Shown here piece by piece: positions 6,851 to 10,812 of a DNA stretch of 10,812 nt. Where the stretch lies: the NCBI GenBank assembly GCA_002410325.1, contig DHRK01000030.1:56386-67197 (forward strand), in the 5' to 3' direction. The translations under genes were made by a program, and so were the position numbers. Positions within the stretch are counted from its first letter, which is position 1; the number at the start of each line of letters is the position of its first letter. Below the pieces are notes generated by a model. The model saw nothing but the letters and a program-made list of their open reading frames with translations. It was not told where the DNA came from and searched no databases. Source of the stretch: Syntrophomonas sp. UBA5314. GTDB taxonomy: Bacteria > Bacillota > Syntrophomonadia > Syntrophomonadales > Syntrophomonadaceae.

Positions 6851-7678
6851 TTATAGTCCCTGGCAGCCGTCGCAGTAGTAAATACTGCCTCCCAGATAAC
6901 TCTCCTTGCGTATAGTGCCTCCGCATTTACCGCAGGCCTGGTTTACCGTATTTTTACTCAATCTGGTTTTATATCCTCCCGGGCGTCCGTACAGGTCTTT
7001 TTCGGTATCCCTGCCCCCCTGCTCAGTCATCGCGGTTAAGGTGCTTTTTACTGCTTTATACAGGGTAGATTGCTCCTGCCCGGATAGATCCTTGATTTTC
7101 TTCTTGGGGTGGATACCTGCGTTGTACAGGATATCCTGCAGAACCCCGTTGCCCAATCCCGGTACGCGCTGTTCGGTGGCCAGGAAGGCTTTGGCGCTCA
7201 GTTTTTGCACCTCCGGCGCCGTTGCCAGACCGAAAAAATAGTCCTCGCTAAAATCGGCAGTCAGCGGCGACGGTTTCTGGCAGGCTGCCAGGTAATAGGG
7301 ATTATCCAGGCTTCCTTCTTCATAGGCTCCAATACCTCCATACATTTGAACCGATGCGGAAAGGGCGCTGCCATCTTGGAACTCCACCAGAAGCTGATGT
7401 TTTTTGGGGCGGGCTTCCCCCTTCTCATGAAAGCGCAGGTTTACCCCGTCTCCAAAGAGCATGCGCACTGGGCCGGACGCTATTTCTACCAGGCCGCCGT
7501 ACCCGGCCGCCCCGTCAACACTTTTTCCCCGCAAAAGATCGGCAAAGCTTTCCGGCTCGCCGTAAAACCAGGCCAGCTTGTGCGGCGTGTAACCTGTAAT
7601 GACAGTGGATATTTTCTTCCCGCTCAACTCCTGGCGGATTTGGCCGGCTATAAATGCAGCTTCCGGTATTTCCAGCAT
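6851..7678 (-). CDS. Fpg/Nei-like DNA glycosylase family protein lacking standard catalytic residues
   Basis: A 275-residue member of the formamidopyrimidine-DNA glycosylase/endonuclease VIII superfamily. The helix-two-turn-helix region is intact (Q-R-V-P-G-L-G-N-G-V-L, 170-180, then N-A-G-I-H-P, 186-191), as is the C-terminal zinc finger (C249-x2-C252 and C269-x2-C272). The N-terminus reads M-L-E-I-P-E, where active Fpg/Nei enzymes read M-P-E-L-P-E: the catalytic proline is leucine, while both glutamates remain. The lysine expected in an R-G-K-Y-L motif is missing (A-A-G-Y-G-G, 57-62), and the zinc-finger arginine is glycine (Y-L-G-G-S-I-Y-Y-C). It may bind DNA without cutting it, or use another nucleophile. 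I chose the ATG at 7678 (AGAGGGG six bases upstream) over a GTG at 7696, because it aligns with the family start. It sits 28 bases after the Fer4_19-CDGSH gene, probably in one operon. Confidence 0.82.
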   Translation of the reverse strand: MLEIPEAAFIAGQIRQELSGKKISTVITGYTPHKLAWFYGEPESFADLLRGKSVDGAAGYGGLVEIASGPVRMLFGDGVNLRFHEKGEARPKKHQLLVEFQDGSALSASVQMYGGIGAYEEGSLDNPYYLAACQKPSPLTADFSEDYFFGLATAPEVQKLSAKAFLATEQRVPGLGNGVLQDILYNAGIHPKKKIKDLSGQEQSTLYKAVKSTLTAMTEQGGRDTEKDLYGRPGGYKTRLSKNTVNQACGKCGGTIRKESYLGGSIYYCDGCQGL

Positions 7679-7706
7679 TTTATCCCCTCTTTTCACAGTC
7701 TATGGC

Positions 7707-8213
7707 TTATTCCTCTTTCCACCCTTGCTTGAAATGTGCTCCATCACAAAAGGGCTTATTTAAACTTAAGCCACAACGGCAGAGGGCAAATTGATGATAT
7801 TTCTTAATAAGATTTCCTCCAGCATCATAGATCTCGCTGGGACCCTCAATCACCAGAGGCCCGTTTTTCGCTACTTTAATCCTTGTAACAGCCGGCTCGC
7901 TCTTTTTAAAATGCACCCAGCCCGGCCCTCTGGCCATCCGTGGATCGACTTTCGAGCCTTCCGGCAAGTCATACATAAGAGCACCGGTGGGACAGATGTC
8001 GATCGTTTTAATAATTTCTTCCGGACGGGCGGCCTGTAGATCAACCCATGGCCTGCGTTCAGGATTGAAAACATCGGGCAAATCCCGCCAGCAATAACCC
8101 GGATGCGAGCATATCTTGGGATTCCAATATACTATAAGATCCTTTGTCGAGTATTCCTTGACAATGTCTTCAGCAAACCGCTCCTGCTTCATATATTCTT
8201 GAGAATCAGCCAA
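7707..8213 (-). CDS. Iron-sulfur protein: Fer4_19 (YjdI-like) plus CDGSH domain
   Basis: About 168 residues, with two iron-sulfur modules. Numbering from the GTG at 8219, residues 28-85 match the YjdI/Fer4_19 type: V-Y-W-N-P, C37-x-H39-x3-C43, P-W-V-D, then C76-P-T-G-A-L. Residues 147-162 are a CDGSH signature (C147-x-C149, P156-x-C158-D-G-A-H162), which in known proteins binds a redox-active 2Fe-2S cluster through three Cys and one His. It is probably a small cytoplasmic electron carrier or cluster-handling protein; its partner is unknown. Two starts are possible: GTG at 8219, one base from the GGGGG run, or TTG at 8213, with a normal seven-base gap from AAAGGGGG. I prefer TTG. The Fpg-like gene follows after 28 bases. 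Confidence 0.85.
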   Translation of the reverse strand: MADSQEYMKQERFAEDIVKEYSTKDLIVYWNPKICSHPGYCWRDLPDVFNPERRPWVDLQAARPEEIIKTIDICPTGALMYDLPEGSKVDPRMARGPGWVHFKKSEPAVTRIKVAKNGPLVIEGPSEIYDAGGNLIKKYHQFALCRCGLSLNKPFCDGAHFKQGWKEE

Positions 8214-8334
8214 TTTCACGCCCCCTTTTCACTATAGTTAATATATCACAATGAGTCCCCATCAGAGTCATAAAATAGCCGCCGCAGATAAGCGGCCAGC
8301 ACAAACCAGCAGGCGGGTACGCACCTTGATATTT

Positions 8335-8404
8335 AATAAGCGAAGGGGAGATTATAAGAAATATCAATTTGAAATGATATTTCTATAATCTCCCCCACAT
8401 TATT
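8335..8404. repeat. Long near-perfect hairpin downstream of mop
   Basis: Arms GGGGAGATTATA (8345-8356) and GAAATATCA (8358-8366) pair with TGATATTTC (8375-8383) and TATAATCTCCCC (8384-8395): 21 base pairs with one bulged A (8357) and an 8-nt loop. An outer AATAA (8335-8339) / TTATT (8400-8404) can extend it past an internal loop. It begins 19 bases after the mop stop on the minus strand. There is no T run on either side, so it is not a standard intrinsic terminator. It could protect the mop mRNA end, terminate by another route, or be a small palindromic insertion. Confidence 0.8.
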
Positions 8405-8423
8405 GAGCCTGTACAACTATGTC

Positions 8424-8636
8424 TTAGTGATCTACTGCCACCATGACGTTTGACGCTTTGACAACTGCATAAACCTCTTTTCCGGGGGCTACACCCATAG
8501 TTTCTGCCGATGATTTAGTAATAACTGACGCTATTTCGATTCCGCCAGGCAATCCTATGACAATTTCAGTATTCACTGCTCCTGGAGCAACGCTTTTTAC
8601 TACACCTCTCAATTGGTTTCTAGCACTGATTTTCAT
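8424..8636 (-). CDS. Molbindin (single Mop/TOBE domain)
   Basis: A 70-residue protein made of one Mop domain. It begins with the family signature M-K-I-S-A-R-N-Q-L-R-G-V-V and continues with I-V-I-G-L-P-G-G near 26-33, A-S-V-I-T near 36-40 and the C-terminal V-K-A-S-N-V-M-V-A-V-D. Stand-alone molbindins assemble into hexamers that bind molybdate or tungstate and buffer it in the cytoplasm. The ATG is preceded by AGGGGGT. No molybdate transporter or cofactor gene is next to it, so it seems to be a single-gene unit, with a promoter at 8656-8684 and the large hairpin after its stop. Molybdate and tungstate cannot be told apart from sequence. Confidence 0.9.
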   Translation of the reverse strand: MKISARNQLRGVVKSVAPGAVNTEIVIGLPGGIEIASVITKSSAETMGVAPGKEVYAVVKASNVMVAVDH

Positions 8637-8655
8637 CAGAACACCCCCTGTCGAA

Positions 8656-8684
8656 TTTATATTACATGGTTAGCACTCTTTGAA
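8656..8684 (-). promoter_or_regulatory. Possible mop promoter
   Basis: On the minus strand TTCAAA (8684-8679) and TATAAA (8661-8656) are separated by 17 bases, ending about 20 bases before the mop start. The -35 match is moderate. The 190 bases further upstream (about 8700-8890) show no gene; they hold a 10-bp palindrome (GAACCGGTTC, 8795-8804) and the trmO terminator. Confidence 0.4.
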
Positions 8685-8857
8685 AGGGTTTATAAATTAC
8701 CGAAAGCCAGTTGAACTTATTAAATAATTTGGCCCATCACTGCCAAATATATGTATCAAGATTTGATTCCCATCAGAGTTTTTTATTTGGGCAAGAACCG
8801 GTTCCCAATCAAGAGTGTTAATTACCTTCTCAATCCTGTATTTTCAATGATTAATCT

Positions 8858-8876
8858 AAAAAAGTTCCAATGAACT
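8858..8876 (-). terminator. Short intrinsic terminator after trmO
   Basis: On the minus strand AGTTC (8876-8872) pairs with GAACT (8867-8863) around a 4-nt loop and is followed directly by a T run. The stem is only 5 bp, but its position 15 bases after the trmO stop and its T tail support a terminator. Confidence 0.45.
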
Positions 8877-8890
8877 GTTCTTATGAAATG

Positions 8891-9367
8891 TTAAAAATTA
8901 AACTCGTTTTCCCAATCAAACTCTCCCGAAGCTTCCAGGCTTTTTGGCCAGTGGCTGCACCAATCAGGCACGCGGGGCTTTTCCACCCGGTCCAGGCTGG
9001 GCGTATAGGGCTTCAGATCGATCACCGGGCTGCCGTCATGGGCATCGATGTAGGCAACTGCAATGCGAGCCTTTTTAGCATCGACCCAGAGTATTGAAGC
9101 ACTTGACAGAGCTACCGGGTTGGGCCTCACCGGCGACCTGGTGGCAAAAACCCCCATGCTTGGCGGCCCGTTCCTATAGGGGGAAGAGGCCTCCAAAACC
9201 TCCCGGGACTGTTCATTGTCAAAATCGCTAAACCACCAGATGACATTTAAGTGGCTAAACCCGTCCAGTTCTTTTAAAGCCGGGGCATATTTTGCATCGA
9301 GCTCGATAAACACGCCCTCTTCATTGATTCTCACCGTACCTATGGGGTTTACTAGAAGCTGCCGCAT
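8891..9367 (-). CDS. trmO: TrmO/TsaA (UPF0066) family, tRNA m6t6A37 methyltransferase-like
   Basis: 158 residues, the length of the core SAM-binding beta-barrel domain of TrmO. E. coli TrmO is longer by a C-terminal extension that is absent here. Conserved features: P-I-G-T-V near the start (8-12), L-D-G-F-S-H (34-39), the motif G-V-F-A-T-R-S-P-V-R-P-N-P-V (72-85), and D-G-S-P-V-I-D-L-K-P-Y (111-121). TrmO uses S-adenosylmethionine to N6-methylate threonylcarbamoyl-adenosine at position 37 of certain tRNAs. Short homologues are common in Firmicutes and archaea, and their exact substrate is often untested. AGGAGG lies 10 bases before the ATG. The gene is 89 bases downstream of the MerR gene on the same strand; I see no strong promoter in the gap, so it may be co-transcribed. 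Confidence 0.85.
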   Translation of the reverse strand: MRQLLVNPIGTVRINEEGVFIELDAKYAPALKELDGFSHLNVIWWFSDFDNEQSREVLEASSPYRNGPPSMGVFATRSPVRPNPVALSSASILWVDAKKARIAVAYIDAHDGSPVIDLKPYTPSLDRVEKPRVPDWCSHWPKSLEASGEFDWENEFNF

Positions 9368-9456
9368 AATTAAACATCCTCCTTCTTATTTATATGCTTG
9401 ACTTACTCGCAGCCCTACTGTAAACCCTGACACAATGTGAGAGTCAATAGCCCCAA

Positions 9457-10293
9457 TCAGGTTTTCAATTTTTCTACCGGAATTTGTATTTCCGTCAGAT
9501 ATTTATCGGGGTCTGCTTCGTTCCAGGGACCCCGGTGGCAGATTTGCCTGCTCTTCCCGGTCATTTTATATTGCTCATGCTTCATCAGCCACTCGGCCAA
9601 TGACTGGTAGGCTGATGCGATATTTTCAAACGGGCCGTACACCATGGCGCAAGCCATGGCATCAATGTTCTCGGTCGCCCGGAAGATGAAGCCATTTCTG
9701 CTTTTACCCGCCGGGTTTGCCACCACGCACACCTCAACATCCACATCGGCGTCTTTGTGTTCTAAATCATGGTATATGGCAAAGCACAGGTTATTGGGCG
9801 ATATATCCAGGCCTTCCTGTTCAATAAAGTCATACATCTCCTGCCACAATTCGGCTTCGGCGAAATAATCGGAAATGGTTTTGCGAAGGGACAAGACTTT
9901 ATAGGCGGGTATGCTTTTCAAGGTGATATTATAGTTTATGGAGGTTTTTTCTTCTTCGATCTCTTTAAGGGCTATGCCTATTTTGACAAGCCTTTCCTGT
10001 TGATGCTGTATGCTTGACTCGATTTCCCGCTGTTTAGCTTTGAGATGCCGGGTTATTGAATCATTTTCCCAGTGATTGAGCGCTGCTGCAATTTCAGCAA
10101 CATTAAAACCGACATCCCGTAGAAAAAGGATCTTATGCAACAGGGGGATCTGTTCTACGGAATAGGTTCGGTATCCAGTGACGCTGTCTATGCTGGCCGG
10201 TTTGAATATTTCGATTTCATCATAATAGCGCAGCATTCTGATGGAAACCCGGGTCAACTTGGAAAACTCACCGATCTTGAATATCGATTTCAC
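9457..10293 (-). CDS. MerR-family regulator with GyrI-like effector domain
   Basis: About 278 residues from a GTG at 10293. Residues 4-74 are a MerR winged helix (F-K-I-G-E-F-S-K-L-T, S-I-R-M-L-R-Y-Y-D-E, G-Y-R-T-Y), residues 82-117 a probable dimerising coiled coil, and residues 121-274 a GyrI-like ligand-binding domain, as in BmrR/BltR-type multidrug sensors. It lacks the cysteine pattern of metal-sensing MerR proteins, so a small organic ligand is more likely. The start is unclear: GTG abuts its putative ribosome binding site, whereas AGGGGGTGA is ideally spaced from an in-frame ATA at 10284, just before F-K-I-G-E-F. The frame stays open upstream to 10464, but that stretch is the zincin gene read in another frame. 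The 26-base overlap with that gene implies translational coupling. No efflux gene is in view. Confidence 0.85.
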   Translation of the reverse strand: MKSIFKIGEFSKLTRVSIRMLRYYDEIEIFKPASIDSVTGYRTYSVEQIPLLHKILFLRDVGFNVAEIAAALNHWENDSITRHLKAKQREIESSIQHQQERLVKIGIALKEIEEEKTSINYNITLKSIPAYKVLSLRKTISDYFAEAELWQEMYDFIEQEGLDISPNNLCFAIYHDLEHKDADVDVEVCVVANPAGKSRNGFIFRATENIDAMACAMVYGPFENIASAYQSLAEWLMKHEQYKMTGKSRQICHRGPWNEADPDKYLTEIQIPVEKLKT

Positions 10294-10663
10294 CCCCTGA
10301 CCGGTTATTTCTCCGCAGGGCTTGGGCCAGTTCTTCCATCTCCTGGCGGGCCAAATCGTCCCGGCCCGCTTTGGACTCCATATGGTGCTGCATTTCATGA
10401 TATACCGTATCCAGGATCTCAGCTTCCCAAATCTCCCGGCTGCGCTGACCCAGCATTCCCACAAAAGAACCGTAGTAAAAATTTATGAAGCAACCCAGGT
10501 GGGTTCCTTCAATATATTCTCCCAGGACATAATAACCATTCTCCCGCTTCATTTCCTCCTGGAGATTGAACCCGCCGTTCAAGTCTTTACAAAATTGCGG
10601 CGGAATGCGGTTAATAACTTCCTCCAACATATCGGCAAACTCGTCCAAAGTAGGTGGCTTCAT
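10268..10663 (-). CDS. Zincin-like metallopeptidase family protein (PF06262-like)
   Basis: A 131-residue protein with an H-E-M-Q-H-H motif at 89-94, the zinc-binding HExxH of zincin peptidases. It is followed by M-E-S-K-A-G-R-D-D-L, where an acidic residue (E97, D102 or D103) may be the third ligand. The N-terminus (F-A-D-M-L-E-E-V-I-N-R-I-P, 9-21) and the G-E-Y near 48-50 fit small predicted peptidases of the PF06262 type, whose substrates are unknown. No signal peptide is visible, so it is probably cytoplasmic. GGAGGAGGG lies four bases before the ATG, a strong ribosome binding site. It overlaps the start of the MerR gene by 26 bases, and a further frame ends 19 bases upstream, so it is likely part of an operon. 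Confidence 0.75.
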   Translation of the reverse strand: MKPPTLDEFADMLEEVINRIPPQFCKDLNGGFNLQEEMKRENGYYVLGEYIEGTHLGCFINFYYGSFVGMLGQRSREIWEAEILDTVYHEMQHHMESKAGRDDLARQEMEELAQALRRNNRSGGEIDIQDR

Positions 10664-10682
10664 ATTACCCTCCTCCAGGTTT

Positions 10683-10812
10683 TTATCTTTTCGGTTTATA
10701 ATCCATCCCCATGTACCTGTCTCCCTGGCGCAGTTCCAAGAGCATCTGGTTCAAGCGTTTTTCTAGTACTCTGTTAACTCTAATCCTTGTATAAATCGTC
10801 GAGGGAAATTTT
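10683..10812 (-). CDS. C-terminal fragment of an unidentified protein, cut by the window edge
   Basis: A minus-strand frame is open from the right edge to a TAA at 10685-10683, giving 42 residues that end in G-D-R-Y-M-G-M-D-Y-K-P-K-R. The stretch R-V-N-R-V-L-E-K-R-L-N-Q-M-L-L-E-L-R is amphipathic and helix-like. The next gene starts 19 bases after the stop, with its ribosome binding site in the gap, which suits an operon. I do not recognise the family. Forty-three open codons can occur by chance, so this is tentative; the stretch could instead be an upstream leader region. Confidence 0.4.
   Translation of the reverse strand, partial: KFPSTIYTRIRVNRVLEKRLNQMLLELRQGDRYMGMDYKPKR

Noticed and set aside
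7109..7732. 207-residue plus-strand frame
   Set aside because: Antisense shadow of the Fpg-like gene, which has clear family motifs; no ribosome binding site or recognisable domain.
8278..8296. GCCGC / GCGGC hairpin between the CDGSH gene and mop
   Set aside because: Only 5 bp with a 9-nt loop and no T run; too weak to call as a terminator or RNA.
8258..8779. CCCATCAGAGT present at 8258-8268 and again at 8769-8779, flanking mop
   Set aside because: An 11-bp match is expected by chance in a window of this size; there is no transposase or target-site feature.
10294..10464. N-terminal extension of the MerR frame by 57 codons
   Set aside because: The extension is the zincin coding sequence read in another frame; its Trp-, Arg- and Lys-rich translation does not look like protein and lies outside the MerR domain.
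10322..10777. 151-residue plus-strand frame at the right end
   Set aside because: Antisense to the zincin gene and the edge fragment; no start signal or family resemblance.

Overview
The window looks like a chromosomal segment of a low-to-mid GC Bacillota, most likely a Clostridia-class anaerobe of the Peptococcaceae/Desulfotomaculum type. Reasons: strong GGAGG-type ribosome binding sites, sigma-A-like promoters, GTG/TTG starts, a probable Asp23/Gls24 start at the left edge, a DUF362 protein, small iron-sulfur proteins and a stand-alone molbindin. This is inference; no rRNA or other marker gene is present. I see no tRNA, rRNA, CRISPR array, insertion sequence or phage gene.

Left part (1-2000): the first codons of a probable Asp23/Gls24 gene run off the left edge on the minus strand. 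Divergent from it is a 581-residue DUF362 protein with an acetyltransferase-like N-terminal extension and a cysteine-bearing C-terminus, followed by a hairpin.

Zinc block (2148-5179): a tightly coupled four-gene operon, zur - znuA - znuC - znuB. It has a TATAAT box and, at the expected transcription start, a 19-bp Fur/Zur-type inverted repeat. The first gene encodes the Fur-family regulator and the other three a complete zinc ABC importer (lipoprotein, ATPase, permease). The layout suggests an autoregulated zinc-starvation response.

Middle (5240-6628): a separate promoter drives a guanylate-kinase-like protein fused to a DUF1653 domain. A bidirectional terminator separates it from a convergent DUF2889 gene, which has its own near-consensus promoter and a perfect inverted repeat further upstream.

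Right part (6790-10812), all on the minus strand: (i) a two-gene unit of a Fer4_19-CDGSH iron-sulfur protein followed by a divergent Fpg/Nei-like protein that lacks usual catalytic residues; (ii) a 70-residue molbindin (Mop) with an unusually long, near-perfect hairpin just after its stop; (iii) a run reading leftward from the right edge: a C-terminal ORF fragment, a zincin-like HExxH protein, an overlapping MerR/GyrI-like regulator, and a TrmO-family tRNA methyltransferase.

Most of the window is recognisable housekeeping or accessory metabolism. I found no clear new multi-gene system. The items most worth a second look are the kinase-DUF1653 fusion, the residue-depleted Fpg-like protein, the hairpin after mop, the Zur operator, and the overlapping zincin/MerR pair with an ambiguous start.
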